64,000 nt of DNA from positions 2,976,001-3,040,000 of the forward strand of contig JAPCWB010000001.1 in the NCBI GenBank assembly GCA_025938935.1, in the 5' to 3' direction. The translations under genes and the position numbers were made by a program. The notes under the pieces were generated by a model. The model was not told where the DNA came from. It saw only the letters and a list, made by a program, of their open reading frames with translations, and did no database searches. Source of the DNA: Novosphingobium sp. MW5. Its GTDB lineage: Bacteria; Pseudomonadota; Alphaproteobacteria; Sphingomonadales; Sphingomonadaceae. Positions 1 to 9,439 of the stretch are shown piece by piece (positions within the stretch are counted from its first letter, which is position 1; every line of letters starts with the position of its first letter).

Positions 1-1448
1 GCGCTGATCGTGTTCGGCTGGCGGCGCTACCGCGATCTGTCCGAACAGGTTGTCGAGCGCAGCCTGGCCGAAGAAAAGGCGCGCCAGCTTGCCGAAACCG
101 ACCCGCTGACCGGCTGCCTCAACCGCCGGGCCATGGTACCCGCGACCGATCACCTGCGCGAAGACAGCGCCCGTCGCGGCGAACAGGTCGCCGTGCTGGT
201 GCTCGATCTCGACAATTTCAAACGGCTCAATGACACGAATGGCCACGCGGCTGGTGATGCCGTGCTGAGCGAGTCCGCCCGCCGGATGCGCGCTGTTCTG
301 CCGACCGGCGCCCTCATCGCCCGTCTCGGAGGAGATGAATTCTCCTGTACTGTTCCGTTCGACCCGGCCCGGCCAGAATTCGTCGACCGGATCGCCTCGC
401 AATTGATCGAATCGCTCTGCGCGCCGATCGCCAGTGACGGGCTGACGCTCGAAGGCATCTCGATTTCGCTCGGCATCTCGCGATCGGACGTGCCGGAAGG
501 CCGCACCCATTTTGCGCAGGACCTACTGCACATGGCCGACATCGCCATGTACCACGCCAAGAAGGCCGGCAAGTGCCGCTACTACTGGTTCGAAGCGCAG
601 ATGGAGAGCGAGTTGCGCTTCCGCAGCGAGCTTGAGAATGGCATCCGCCGCGGTGTCGGCCTAGGCGAATTCGTGCCGTTCTACGAACCGCAGGTCTGCC
701 TGCAAACGGGCCGGATTACGGGTTTCGAAATGCTCGCCCGCTGGCAATCGCCGGAGATGGGGCTAGTCGGCCCCGATCTGTTCATCCCTATTGCCGAGGA
801 AATCGGCGTCATTGCCGACCTGTCCGAGAGCGTGATCCGGCAGGCATTGCAGGACGCCAAGGAATGGCATCCCGACCTTGGCCTGTCGGTCAACATCTCG
901 CCCGTGCAGATGCGCGACCCCTGGTTCGCGCAAAAGCTGCTGAAGATGCTGGTCGAAGCGAATTTTACGCCCAGTCGGCTCGAGATCGAGATCACCGAGA
1001 GTTGCCTGCATGAGAACCTCGGCCTGGTCCGTTCGCTGATCGCCAGCCTTAAGAACCAAGGCATCCGCATCAGCCTCGACGATTTCGGCACCGGCTATTC
1101 CTCGCTGGCGCAACTGCGATCGCTGCCGTTCGACCGGATCAAGATCGACCGCAGCTTCATCTCGACGCTCGCCAGCAACAGCGATCTCGATGACCATAGT
1201 CCAGTGCCATCGCGTCACTCGGCAATGGCCTTGGCCTGCCGATCACTGCGGAGGGCGTCGAGGATTCCGAAGTGGTCGATGAACTGCGCCGGATGGGTGA
1301 ATTCAAGGCGCAGGGATACCTCTATGGCCGCCCGGCATCAGCGCAGGACGTCGAAAAGCGGCTGCTCGAACTTGGCCTGCTGCGCGGTGCGCCGCGACTG
1401 GCCGTGATCGACTCCGACGGCTCCCTTCCCCGCGCCGCCAGCGCATAG
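1..1448 (+). CDS. GGDEF-EAL diguanylate cyclase/phosphodiesterase, 5' partial, frameshifted near the 3' end
   Basis: This is a cyclic-di-GMP turnover protein whose start lies before the window. The first codons read as the end of a transmembrane helix (ALIVFGW), followed by a linker and a GGDEF domain with an intact RLGGDEF motif near base 337. No RxxD inhibitory site precedes the motif. The EAL domain follows, with EML in place of EAL, NISPVQM, EITES and DDFGTGYSSL. After the DRSFIS motif the frame breaks. Removing one extra base near 1186 and another near 1208 restores a normal EAL C-terminus (IASLGNGLGLPITAEGVE) that ends at the TAG at 1446. As written, the frame instead runs to 1407 with a nonsense tail. 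It could be a real pseudogene or two sequencing errors; other apparent indels in the window favour errors. The domain calls are firm, but whether the protein is catalytically active is not known. Confidence 0.85.
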
Positions 1449-1487
1449 GGCTGGACCTCGCCGCCCGGCATGCCTATCTGCCGGGCC

Positions 1488-2306
1488 ATGCGCGTCCCCT
1501 TCGTCAAGATGCACGGTCTCGGTAACGACTTCGTCGTGCTCGACGCGCGCGCGGGTGACCTGCCCGAAATGACCAACCGGCTGGCGGCGGCGCTGGCTGA
1601 CCGCAAGACCGGAATCGGCTGCGACCAGCTGATCGTGATCGAGCCTTCCGAAGCAGCCACTTTCCGCATGCGCATTTTCAACGCCGATGGCGGTGAGGTG
1701 GAGGCCTGCGGCAATGCGACCCGCGCGGTAGGCCTGCTGCACGGCGCCCCTGCGACGATCGAGACGCTTGGCGGCCTGCTGACATCCAACCCGACGGATG
1801 GGGGCGTAGCGGTCGACCTGGGCGAGCCCCGTTTCGATTGGGACGCCATCCCGCTCGCCTATGCCATGGATACCCTGACCATGCCGGTGGGCTGGGAAGA
1901 TCTGGAGGCACCCTCGGCTGTCAGTGTCGGCAACCCACACGTGGTCTTTTTCATTCCTGACTGCGGCGCGGCCGAAGTCGAGCGGCTCGGCCCGCTGATC
2001 GAACACGATCCGCTGTTCCCGGCACGGGTCAATGTCAACTTCGCCAGCGTCCGGTCTCGTCAGGCCATCGACCTGCGCGTCTGGGAGCGCGGCGTTGGAG
2101 AGACCCGCGCCTGCGGCACCGGAGCCTGCGCTACCGCCATTGCCGCGATGCGCCGCGGCCTTGTCGATCGCAAGGTCACGGTAAGCCTTGCGGGCGGCGA
2201 CCTGACGATCGAGTGGGGCACGGATAACCGCATCCAGATGACCGGACCGGCGGTCGAGTCCTTCCGGGGAACATTCGAGGCGACCGATTTCGGAGTGACG
2301 GAGTGA
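1488..2306 (+). CDS. dapF: Diaminopimelate epimerase
   Basis: DapF interconverts LL- and meso-diaminopimelate in the cytoplasm, supplying lysine and the peptidoglycan cross-linking residue. It is a cofactor-independent two-cysteine racemase. Both catalytic cysteines are visible: Cys74 in ACGNATR and Cys209 in ETRACGTGACA. The N-terminus MRVPFVKMHGLGNDF is the family's usual start, and the 272-residue length is typical. An in-frame ATG six codons upstream (1470) is possible, but neither start has a convincing Shine-Dalgarno. The stop codon overlaps the GTG start of the next gene, so dapF, mtaB, ftsY and ispZ are probably co-transcribed. The function is secure; only the exact start is open. Confidence 0.95.
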   Translation: MRVPFVKMHGLGNDFVVLDARAGDLPEMTNRLAAALADRKTGIGCDQLIVIEPSEAATFRMRIFNADGGEVEACGNATRAVGLLHGAPATIETLGGLLTSNPTDGGVAVDLGEPRFDWDAIPLAYAMDTLTMPVGWEDLEAPSAVSVGNPHVVFFIPDCGAAEVERLGPLIEHDPLFPARVNVNFASVRSRQAIDLRVWERGVGETRACGTGACATAIAAMRRGLVDRKVTVSLAGGDLTIEWGTDNRIQMTGPAVESFRGTFEATDFGVTE

Positions 2307-3475
2307 CCCCGGAGGTCGTGTCGCTGGGCTGCCGGCTGAACCTGTCCGAAAGCGAGGCGATGCGCGCCATGCTGGCTGAAGCGGGCGACATGGTCGTGGT
2401 CAATTCCTGCGCCGTTACCAGCGAGGCAGTCCGCCAGACCCGGCAGGCAATCCGCCGCGCGCGCCGCCAGCACCCGGGTGCCCGCCTGATCGTCACGGGC
2501 TGCGCGGCCGAGGTTGAGCGCGAGGCGCTGTCCGCCATGCCCGAGGTTGACGGATTGATAGCAAACGCCGCGAAGCTCGATCCGCGCGCTTGGAACGTGC
2601 CCGCCGCCCGGCCTGCACCTTCCGCCGCCTACACCCGCGCCTATGTCGCCGTGCAGAATGGCTGCGACCATGCCTGCACCTTTTGCGTCATCCCGCAGGG
2701 GCGCGGGCCGAGCCGGTCATTGCCGGTCGAGTCGGTGCTTCGCGAAGTGGAGCGACACCTGGCTGGCGGTGCGCGCGAAGTTGTGTTGACGGGCGTCGAC
2801 CTGACTTCGTGGGGCCATGATCTCCCCGCATCGCCCGGTCTGGGCGTGCTGGTCGAGGCAATCCTGCTGGCCGCTCCCGCCCTTGAGCGGCTGCGCCTGT
2901 CTTCGCTTGATGGAATTGAGATAGATGATCGCCTGTTTGGGCTGATTGCCGGCGAGCCGCGTGTCATGCCGCACGTCCACCTCTCGCTTCAGCACGGTCA
3001 CGATCTGATCCTCAAACGCATGAAGCGCCGCCACAGCCGCGCCGATGCGGTCGGGCTGGTGGAAAGGCTGCGCGCACGGCGGCCGGATATCTCCATCGGT
3101 GCGGACCTGATCGCCGGCTTCCCGACCGAAGGCGAGGCCGAGCACGCGGCCAACCTCTCGATCATCGGTGAACTGGGCGTGGTTCACGGCCATGTCTTCC
3201 CCTACTCTCCCCGCCCGGGTACGCCCGCCGCCCGCATGCCGCAGGTGGACAGCGCCGAGATCAAGGAGCGCGCCGCGCAGCTACGCTCCGAAGTCGCCGC
3301 AACCCGAACGGCGTGGCTCTCTTCGCTGGTCGGAACTCCGCTCAAGGTGCTTGCCGAACGCGACGGGACCGGCCATGCGGAAAACTTCGCAAGGGTGCAG
3401 CTCGCGCCCGGAACCGAGCCTGGAAGCATTGTGACCATAGTCCCTGAACGCGTGATCGAAGGCCTGCTGGCATGA
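2303..3475 (+). CDS. mtaB: tRNA threonylcarbamoyladenosine methylthiotransferase MtaB
   Basis: This radical-SAM enzyme adds a methylthio group to t6A37 of ANN-decoding tRNAs, giving ms2t6A. The N-terminal UPF0004 domain carries the cluster-binding cysteines C10, C36 and C67. The radical-SAM CxxxCxxC motif is C121, C125 and C128 in NGCDHACTFC. The 390-residue length and the N-terminal pattern SLGCRLNLSESE fit MtaB better than MiaB or RimO. Translation starts at a GTG that overlaps the dapF stop (GTGA), and the gene's own stop overlaps the ftsY start (ATGA), which indicates translational coupling. No frame problem was seen. Confidence 0.93.
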   Translation: MTPEVVSLGCRLNLSESEAMRAMLAEAGDMVVVNSCAVTSEAVRQTRQAIRRARRQHPGARLIVTGCAAEVEREALSAMPEVDGLIANAAKLDPRAWNVPAARPAPSAAYTRAYVAVQNGCDHACTFCVIPQGRGPSRSLPVESVLREVERHLAGGAREVVLTGVDLTSWGHDLPASPGLGVLVEAILLAAPALERLRLSSLDGIEIDDRLFGLIAGEPRVMPHVHLSLQHGHDLILKRMKRRHSRADAVGLVERLRARRPDISIGADLIAGFPTEGEAEHAANLSIIGELGVVHGHVFPYSPRPGTPAARMPQVDSAEIKERAAQLRSEVAATRTAWLSSLVGTPLKVLAERDGTGHAENFARVQLAPGTEPGSIVTIVPERVIEGLLA

Positions 3476-4395
3476 GCGAAGCGACCTGGAGCGACCGCAT
3501 TTTTGGCGGCTTCCGCAAGACCTCCGAGAAGTTGAGCGAAAACCTGTCCGGTATCGTCAGCAAGACCCGGCTGGACGAGGCGCAGCTGGACGACCTTGAA
3601 GACGCCCTGATCCTGTCAGACCTCGGCCCCCGCGCAGCACGCCGCATCCGTGACAAGCTGGCCACCGAGCGCTTCGAACGCGGGGCAGACGAGCAAGCGA
3701 TCCGCGAGGCGATGGCTGAGGAAATCGCCGCGATTCTGCGCCCGGTTGCCAAGCCGCTCGATATCGTCGCCTTCCCGCGGCCGCAGGTGATCCTGGTGAT
3801 CGGCGTCAACGGTTCGGGCAAGACGACGACTATCGCCAAGCTGGGCCACCTGTTCCAGGAGCTCGACTACGGCGTGCTGTTCGCTGCGGGCGATACTTTC
3901 CGCGCAGCTGCGATCGAGCAGCTTGCGGTTTGGGCTGACCGCATCGGCGTGGAAATCGTGCGCGGACCTGAGGGCGGCGATCCGGCGAGCATCGTGTTCG
4001 ACGCAGTCAAGCTGGCGACCGACAAGGGTACCGATGCGCTTATTGTCGACACCGCTGGCCGCCTGCAGAACAAGCGCGAGCTGATGGAGGAACTGGCGAA
4101 GATCCGCCGCGTTCTCGGCAGGATCAATCCCGAGGCGCCGCACGATGTCGTGCTGGTGCTCGATGCGACCAACGGGCAGAACGCGCTCCAGCAGATCGAG
4201 GTGTTCAAGGAAGTGGCAGGCGTGACCGGACTGATCATGACCAAGCTTGACGGCACCGCGCGTGGCGGCGTTCTCGTCGCGGCGGCGGAGCAATATGGCC
4301 TGCCGATCCATGCGATCGGCGTGGGCGAGAAGATCGACGACCTGCGTCCGTTCGACCCGGACCTCGTCGCGCGTGTGATTGCGGGGGTGGCGTGA
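3472..4395 (+). CDS. ftsY: Signal recognition particle receptor FtsY
   Basis: FtsY is the membrane-associated SRP GTPase that docks ribosome-nascent chain complexes bound to Ffh and 4.5S RNA at the translocon. The 307-residue protein is an NG-domain form without the long acidic A domain of Escherichia coli, as is usual in this group. An N-domain helical bundle covers about residues 1-95. The G domain has a P-loop GVNGSGKTT (111-119), then DTAGRLQNK and TKLDGTARGG. It overlaps mtaB upstream and ispZ downstream by a few bases. Its RNA partner, the SRP RNA, is encoded near 49.9 kb in this window. Confidence 0.96.
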   Translation: MSEATWSDRIFGGFRKTSEKLSENLSGIVSKTRLDEAQLDDLEDALILSDLGPRAARRIRDKLATERFERGADEQAIREAMAEEIAAILRPVAKPLDIVAFPRPQVILVIGVNGSGKTTTIAKLGHLFQELDYGVLFAAGDTFRAAAIEQLAVWADRIGVEIVRGPEGGDPASIVFDAVKLATDKGTDALIVDTAGRLQNKRELMEELAKIRRVLGRINPEAPHDVVLVLDATNGQNALQQIEVFKEVAGVTGLIMTKLDGTARGGVLVAAAEQYGLPIHAIGVGEKIDDLRPFDPDLVARVIAGVA

Positions 4396-5048
4396 TGGCG
4401 GACAAGGTAGCGCCCGCACACAAACCCGGCTGGCTTGGCATAGTCACCGATTACGGCCCGATCGTCCTCTTCTTCGCCGTGTACAAATATTATTCACCGG
4501 AAGACCGATCGAGCATGGTCGGCGAGATCGCGGCCGTGGTCAAAGGCACAATTGCCTTCATGATCAGCGCGGTGGCCGCGTTTGGCATCAGCCTGCTCAA
4601 GTTCAAGCGCGTTTCGCCAATGCTCTGGCTGACCACCGCGATGATCCTGTTTTTCGGCGGTTTGACCGTCTGGACGCAGGACCCGGCGTGGATCAGCCAT
4701 AAACCAACCGTGGTCTATGTATTCGGCGCGGTCATGTTGCTGGGCGGCTGGCTGCGCGGCAAGGCGCTGCTCAAGATCCTGCTCGGCGCCGCATTCGAGG
4801 GCCTTGACGAAGATGGCTGGATGAAGCTGTCGCGCAATTGGGGCCTGTTCTTCATCGCGCTCGCCGTCATCAACGAAGTGCTCGCCAATCGCGATTGGTT
4901 CACCTTTGATCAGTGGCTGAAGGCCAAGCTGTGGCTGTTCCTGCCCCTTTCCTTCATCTTCACCTTCGCCCACATGCCCATGCTCCTGCGCCACGGCCTC
5001 GCCGCCGAGGACAAGGACGAGGCCGAGACCACCACCCCGCACGAGTGA
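4395..5048 (+). CDS. ispZ: Inner membrane septation protein IspZ/YciB
   Basis: This is a polytopic inner-membrane protein of the YciB/IspZ family, linked to cell-envelope integrity and septation; its biochemical activity is unknown. About five hydrophobic segments are visible, with family-typical stretches such as DYGPIVLFF near the N-terminus, RNWGLFF in the middle and LPLSFIFTFAHMP near the C-terminus. Its reading frame begins with GTG ATG: the GTG at 4392 overlaps the ftsY stop and the ATG at 4395 is the more likely start. It is the last gene of the dapF-mtaB-ftsY-ispZ run. The charged C-terminus (AAEDKDEAETTTPHE) is cytoplasmic by prediction only. Confidence 0.92.
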   Translation: MADKVAPAHKPGWLGIVTDYGPIVLFFAVYKYYSPEDRSSMVGEIAAVVKGTIAFMISAVAAFGISLLKFKRVSPMLWLTTAMILFFGGLTVWTQDPAWISHKPTVVYVFGAVMLLGGWLRGKALLKILLGAAFEGLDEDGWMKLSRNWGLFFIALAVINEVLANRDWFTFDQWLKAKLWLFLPLSFIFTFAHMPMLLRHGLAAEDKDEAETTTPHE

Positions 5049-5159
5049 TCAGGCTGGGGATTTGCGCCAAAAAGCGGTGACAATCGTTCGCAATTGGCGC
5101 ATCTAGGCGCCGATGCCGCAGCGTCGGCATGCAAAATCGAAACAACATAGGGGGAAGCT

Positions 5160-5735
5160 ATGGCCAAGTTTTTTGGAAACCTGCACCTGGTGCTGGTCGT
5201 GGGCCTCGCGCTCGCGATTGGCGTCATGTATTGCTACAACGCCGACGTTCCGGCGAGCCTCAATTCGGTGCTGCACTGGCTGCACACTTTCTTTGGCGTG
5301 CTGTGGATCGGCCTGCTCTATTACCTGAACTTCGTCCAGGTACCGACCATGCCTTCGGTCCCAGCTGAGCTCAAGAAGGGCGTCACCGGATACATTGCGC
5401 CGAAGGTGTTCTTCTTCTTCCGTTATGCCGCGCTGCTGACCGTCGTCATCGGCCTGTGGATCGCGATGGAGCAGGGCTACGGCCACCGTGCCCTCACCTT
5501 CGCCGGTGCAACCCGCGCCGAAAACATGATCGGCCTCGGCATGTGGCTCGGCCTGATCATGGCCTTCAACGTGTGGTTCCTGATCTGGCCCGCGCAGAAG
5601 AAGATCCTCGGCATTGTCGAAGCCACGGACGAGGCCAAGGCGAAGGCGGCACCGCTCGCACTCGCCGCGAGCCGCACCAACCTGCTGCTGTCGCTGCCGA
5701 TGCTCTACTGCATGGTCACCGCGAACCTCAGCTGA
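5160..5735 (+). CDS. PuuD-domain (urate hydroxylase N-terminal-like) membrane protein
   Basis: This 191-residue protein has about four transmembrane helices and resembles the membrane domain of urate hydroxylase PuuD (DUF989). The most recognisable part is HWLHTFFGVLWIGLLYYLNF around residues 38-57, with further helices near residues 85-105 and 125-145 and at the C-terminus. In PuuD this domain is fused to a cytochrome c; no haem motif is present here, and no purine genes are nearby. The family label therefore says little about the role. A strong ribosome-binding site (AGGGGGAAG) precedes the ATG, and a hairpin terminator follows, so it is probably a single-gene transcript. Conserved histidines in the first helices could bind haem, which is inference. 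Confidence 0.8.
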   Translation: MAKFFGNLHLVLVVGLALAIGVMYCYNADVPASLNSVLHWLHTFFGVLWIGLLYYLNFVQVPTMPSVPAELKKGVTGYIAPKVFFFFRYAALLTVVIGLWIAMEQGYGHRALTFAGATRAENMIGLGMWLGLIMAFNVWFLIWPAQKKILGIVEATDEAKAKAAPLALAASRTNLLLSLPMLYCMVTANLS

Positions 5736-5757
5736 GCCGGAATACCAGTTCCAACGA

Positions 5758-5785
5758 GACGGCGCTCCCTTGGGGGCGCCGTTTT
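5758..5785. terminator. Rho-independent terminator between convergent genes
   Basis: The inverted repeat ACGGCGC-CC-TTGG-GG-GCGCCGT is followed by TTTTCGTTT on the plus strand. It lies just after the PuuD-domain gene and before the end of the convergent CPBP-like gene. Confidence 0.75.
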
Positions 5786-5789
5786 CGTT

Positions 5790-6326
5790 TCAAAGCACGG
5801 AAAGCAGCGGCTGCAGGCTGACATGCGCCGCAATGTGGCCAAGCAGGCCAGCGACCCAGCCATGCCGCCAGCAGAGCCAGCCCCACAGGACACCGGCTGC
5901 TGCGTGGAGCGTCACTTCGCGCAATGCCGCCAGCACCGACCAGTCGAGCCCCGCAAAGTAGGCGTGAGCGACCAGCGGATAGGCCACGAAGGCCGTTAGA
6001 AGCACCGCGAGCCAGTGAACCCAGTCACCGCGCCGCTTGGTCAATGCCATCAGCAACCAGGTAACCAGGGGCAGAGCAATCAGCCGCAGCTGAACCTCAT
6101 CGAAGAGAGCGCCGCGCGCAAACCATGCAATCCGGGCCAGCGGCCCAGCCTCGGCAACCATATCGTGCTGGACCTGCGGGACAACGCTGGCGAAGATCGA
6201 AGCATCGGCCAGGGCCATCCACGCGCCGAACGCCAGCCCCGCTCCCACCGCAATACCCAGCGAGCGCAGGCTGCGGCGCGGGAGCAGCGAAAAATCGATG
6301 TCGGAAAAGGCGGGCAAGGATGCCAA
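5790..6326 (-). CDS. CPBP-like integral membrane protein (possible intramembrane protease)
   Basis: This 178-residue polytopic membrane protein has about five hydrophobic segments. The motif arrangement recalls the CPBP (Abi/Rce1-like) glutamic intramembrane protease family. A DExxxR version of the EExxxR motif lies at residues 76-81 (DEVQLR). A WGWLCWRH segment around residues 148-155 resembles motif 2, and GHIAAHVSLQ (H164, H168) resembles the last motif. The first catalytic glutamate is replaced by aspartate, so activity is uncertain. The gene ends close to a terminator shared with the convergent neighbour. Its start lies only 10 bp after the stop of kup on the same strand, so it may be transcribed together with kup. 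The family call is inference from motif spacing. Confidence 0.6.
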   Translation of the reverse strand: MASLPAFSDIDFSLLPRRSLRSLGIAVGAGLAFGAWMALADASIFASVVPQVQHDMVAEAGPLARIAWFARGALFDEVQLRLIALPLVTWLLMALTKRRGDWVHWLAVLLTAFVAYPLVAHAYFAGLDWSVLAALREVTLHAAAGVLWGWLCWRHGWVAGLLGHIAAHVSLQPLLSVL

Positions 6327-6336
6327 TCGCCCGCCC

Positions 6337-8295
6337 TCAGATTTCTACCTGGCTGCCCAGTTCGACCACTCGGTTCGTGGGCAGGCGGAAGAACTCCATC
6401 GCGCTGGCCGCATTGCGCAGCATCCACGCGAACAGCTTTTCACGCCAGATCGCCATGCCTGGCCGTGACGAGGCAATCAGGGTCTGGCGCGAGAGGAAGA
6501 AACTGGTCTTCATCATCGTGAAGGGCTCGCCGCAGACATTCGCTTGCTTCAGCGCGGAAGGCACGTCGGTCTCCTCAAGGAAGCCATAGCGCAGCGTCAG
6601 GCGGAAGAAGCCTTCACCGAACTGCTTGCACTCGACCCGGTTTTCATCGCTGACCACCGGCACGTCCTGAATTGCAACAGTCAGGATCACGACGCGTTCG
6701 TGCAGCACCTTGTTGTGCTTGATGTTGTGCAGCAACGCTGAAGGCACGCCTGCGCTGTTGGACGCCATGAACACCGCGGTACCCGGCACCCGCTGGGCGC
6801 TGGAATGGGCGCTCTTGGCGAACACCTCGAAGGGGATGGTCCCTTCGGCCATGGCGGCGCGCATCAGGGTACGGCCCTTCGACCATGTCGTCAGCAGCGT
6901 GAAGATGAACAGGCCGATCGCCAGCGGCACCCAGCCGCCCTGCGGTACCTTGATCAGGTTGGCGCCGAAATAGGCGATGTCGACCACGATGAACACGCCA
7001 ATCAGCGGCAACGCTCTCCACAATGGCCAGCGCCACAGGGTGATGAGCACGACAGCCAGCAGCAGGGTATCGATGAACATCGCGCCGGTAACCGCGATGC
7101 CATAGGCCGCGGCTAGTTTGCTGGAGGAACCGAAGAACAGCACCAGCACCAGCACCATGATCATAAGGCCCCAGTTGATGACCGGGATATAGATCTGGCC
7201 GGCAGCCGCGGCACTGGTGTGCTTGATCTGCATGCGCGGCATAAAGCCGAGCTGGATTGCCTGGTGAGTCAGGCTGAATGCCCCCGAAATAACCGCCTGG
7301 CTGGCGATAATCGTGGCCAGCAGGGCCAGCACGATCACCGGGATGCGGACCGCATCCGGGATCATCAGGAAGAACGGGTCCTTGATCAGCGCGGTAGCCG
7401 AGGCGGCGTCAGGCTGCGAAAGCACGAGCGCACCCTGCCCCATGTAATTGAGCATCAGGCACGGCAGCACAAAGGCCATCCAGCTGACCCCGATGGGGCT
7501 GCGGCCAAAATGGCCCATGTCGGCATAGAGAGCTTCCGCCCCGGTGACGGCGAGAACGACGGAACCAAGCGCTACGAAAGCGCGGAAACCGTCTGCTAGG
7601 AAGAAATTGAGCGCGTTGACCGGGTTGATTGCCTGCAGCACGATCGTCGGCATGACCGTGATGTGCATGACGCCAAGGATGGCGAGTGTCAGGAAATAGA
7701 CCAGCATGATCGGCCCGAACAGCTTGCCAACCTTTTCCGTCCCGCGTGACTGGATGGCGAAGAGGCCAAACAGGATTGCGACGGCCATGGGCACGATGAA
7801 GGGCGTGAAGCCTTCGTGGACGTACTGCAGACCCTCGGTCGCCGAAAGCACCGACATGGCGGGGGTGATCATCGAATCGCCGTAGAACAGCGCGGTCGCG
7901 AAGACACCCAGAAGGATGAAAGGGGCGGTCCACTTGGCGTTGTCGGACTTGCGGTTGATCAGCGCCAGCAGCGCCAAGCTGCCGCCCTCGCCCTTGTTGT
8001 CGGCCTTCATGATGGTCAGCACGTACTTGAACGTGACGACGATCATCATCGACCAGAACACCAGGCTCAGCACGCCATGGATATGGACCGGATCGACCTG
8101 GATGCCGGGCGCACCGTGGTGCGAGGCGAAGGTTTCGCGGAACGCGTAAAGCGGGCTGGTACCGATGTCGCCAAAGACGACGCCGATCGCGCCGATGGCC
8201 AGCTTCGCAAGGCCGCCGTGATGGGCGCCAGGATGATGGCTCGATGCGTTGGCGTCTGCGGGCGCAGTCTCGCCTGAAGTGTGCGACTCAGACAT
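6337..8295 (-). CDS. kup: KUP-family low-affinity potassium uptake transporter
   Basis: Kup imports K+ across the inner membrane, probably with protons, and matters mainly under acid or hyperosmotic conditions. The 652-residue protein has the family signature [17 protein letters not shown] at about residues 38-54, twelve predicted transmembrane helices and a soluble C-terminal domain from about residue 480 ([28 protein letters not shown]). The histidine-rich N-terminus ([11 protein letters not shown]) is unusual but short. It is followed closely by the CPBP-like gene. No c-di-AMP riboswitch or other leader element was recognised upstream. Confidence 0.95.
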   Translation of the reverse strand: MSESHTSGETAPADANASSHHPGAHHGGLAKLAIGAIGVVFGDIGTSPLYAFRETFASHHGAPGIQVDPVHIHGVLSLVFWSMMIVVTFKYVLTIMKADNKGEGGSLALLALINRKSDNAKWTAPFILLGVFATALFYGDSMITPAMSVLSATEGLQYVHEGFTPFIVPMAVAILFGLFAIQSRGTEKVGKLFGPIMLVYFLTLAILGVMHITVMPTIVLQAINPVNALNFFLADGFRAFVALGSVVLAVTGAEALYADMGHFGRSPIGVSWMAFVLPCLMLNYMGQGALVLSQPDAASATALIKDPFFLMIPDAVRIPVIVLALLATIIASQAVISGAFSLTHQAIQLGFMPRMQIKHTSAAAAGQIYIPVINWGLMIMVLVLVLFFGSSSKLAAAYGIAVTGAMFIDTLLLAVVLITLWRWPLWRALPLIGVFIVVDIAYFGANLIKVPQGGWVPLAIGLFIFTLLTTWSKGRTLMRAAMAEGTIPFEVFAKSAHSSAQRVPGTAVFMASNSAGVPSALLHNIKHNKVLHERVVILTVAIQDVPVVSDENRVECKQFGEGFFRLTLRYGFLEETDVPSALKQANVCGEPFTMMKTSFFLSRQTLIASSRPGMAIWREKLFAWMLRNAASAMEFFRLPTNRVVELGSQVEI

Positions 8296-8387
8296 GCTTT
8301 ACGCGCGCCTCTGTATTGCGCCGGAGAATCTGGCTGCGCGCGCCTAGCACTGGCAGATTGGCGCTGCAATGCAATCGCGTGTTGCGC

Positions 8388-9032
8388 TTATTTACCCTGG
8401 GCCGCGGCCTTGCGCACAATGAAGGCATCGAGGTCGGCCAGCCGCGCGGTCAGTTCGGGGCGCCAAGGAGCGTCAGCGGGGCTGCGGGCGAGCAGTTCGG
8501 CCCAGATTGCCCGGCCTTCCTCAAGCCGCCCAGACTGCGCAAGGGCAAGGCCAAGGAAGAACGGCGGTCCCGGATGATCGGGCGCGGCGCGCTCGGCATT
8601 GCGATAGGCAAGGATCGCAGCGGGCGACAGGTTGCCCTCTGCATGGCCCACGAGCGCGTTCGCCATGGCAAGCCATGCCTCCCCATTTGCCGGCTGCTCT
8701 GCAACGGCCCCGCGGAGCAGTTCGGCGGCATCGCCATATTGGCCGTGGCGGGCAAGCGCATCTGCGGGGGTAAGGTACTTGTCGGTAACAGTCGATCCGC
8801 CGGCCATGGCCTTGCGCGCCTTGACCGCTTCCGCCGCTTCGGCCCCGGCGACCTTTTCCTTGGGCTCGGTCGGCTTCGCGGGCTGTGTGGGGCTCCCTTG
8901 AAGCGCATAGCCTGCAAGGCCGAGGATCAGCGCGGCGGCGCTGACTTCCCGGGTCTTGCGCGGCAGCTTGAGGACGAGCGCCAGGCCGAGGAAGCAGGAC
9001 AGCGCCAAAGCACCCGCGATAAGCCAGCCCAT
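8388..9032 (-). CDS. TPR-domain cytochrome c biogenesis protein (CcmI/CycH-like)
   Basis: This 214-residue protein has an N-terminal transmembrane pair (MGWLIAGALALSCFLGLALVLK and AALILGLAGYAL) followed by a periplasmic TPR region from about residue 85 (DALARHGQYGDAAELLRGAV, WLAMANALVGHAEG, PFFLGLALAQSGRLEEGRAIW split over several repeats). CcmI proteins present apocytochrome c to the CcmFH haem lyase. The position as last gene of the ccm operon supports this role. The protein is shorter than enteric CcmI and corresponds mostly to its TPR part. Its ATG overlaps the ccmH stop (TGATG). Confidence 0.85.
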   Translation of the reverse strand: MGWLIAGALALSCFLGLALVLKLPRKTREVSAAALILGLAGYALQGSPTQPAKPTEPKEKVAGAEAAEAVKARKAMAGGSTVTDKYLTPADALARHGQYGDAAELLRGAVAEQPANGEAWLAMANALVGHAEGNLSPAAILAYRNAERAAPDHPGPPFFLGLALAQSGRLEEGRAIWAELLARSPADAPWRPELTARLADLDAFIVRKAAAQGK

Positions 9033-9439
9033 CACTTGCCTCCCTTGGTGAACCGTCGGCGCAGCAGCAGCGCGGCGAAAAGCAACAGCACCAGCGGCAG
9101 CACGAACAGCGGCCAAGTCAGCGCGGTCACCTGCGGGCTGTAGCTGATGTAGTCGCCATAGCGCGCGACCAGCCACTTGCGGATCGCCTCAGGGTCTTCG
9201 CCCGCGGCGATGCGCGTGCGAATCTGGCTGCGCAGGTCCCCCGCCATGGAGGCGTCCGAATCGGCGATCGACTGGCTCTGGCAGGTCAGGCAACGGATCG
9301 TCAGCATCAGCTCATGCGCCTTTGCCTCAAGCCGGGGATCGTCAAGCTGCCTATTGGCAAGCGGGGCCTGCGGCATGGTGTCGTCGGCAAATGCCGGTGC
9401 GGCAAACAGGAGAATCAGGGCGATCAGGAATCGCTTCAT
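9032..9439 (-). CDS. ccmH: Cytochrome c maturation protein CcmH (CcmL-type thioredoxin-like reductant)
   Basis: CcmH keeps the CxxCH cysteines of apocytochrome c reduced and works with CcmF and CcmI in haem ligation. A signal peptide (MKRFLIALILLFAAPAFA) directs it to the periplasm. The redox motif LTIRCLTCQS gives Cys50 and Cys53, and a C-terminal transmembrane helix (WPLFVLPLVLLLFAALLLRRR) anchors it. At 135 residues it is the short form, with the TPR part encoded separately by the next gene. The start overlaps the stop of ccmG by four bases. Confidence 0.94.
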   Translation of the reverse strand: MKRFLIALILLFAAPAFADDTMPQAPLANRQLDDPRLEAKAHELMLTIRCLTCQSQSIADSDASMAGDLRSQIRTRIAAGEDPEAIRKWLVARYGDYISYSPQVTALTWPLFVLPLVLLLFAALLLRRRFTKGGK

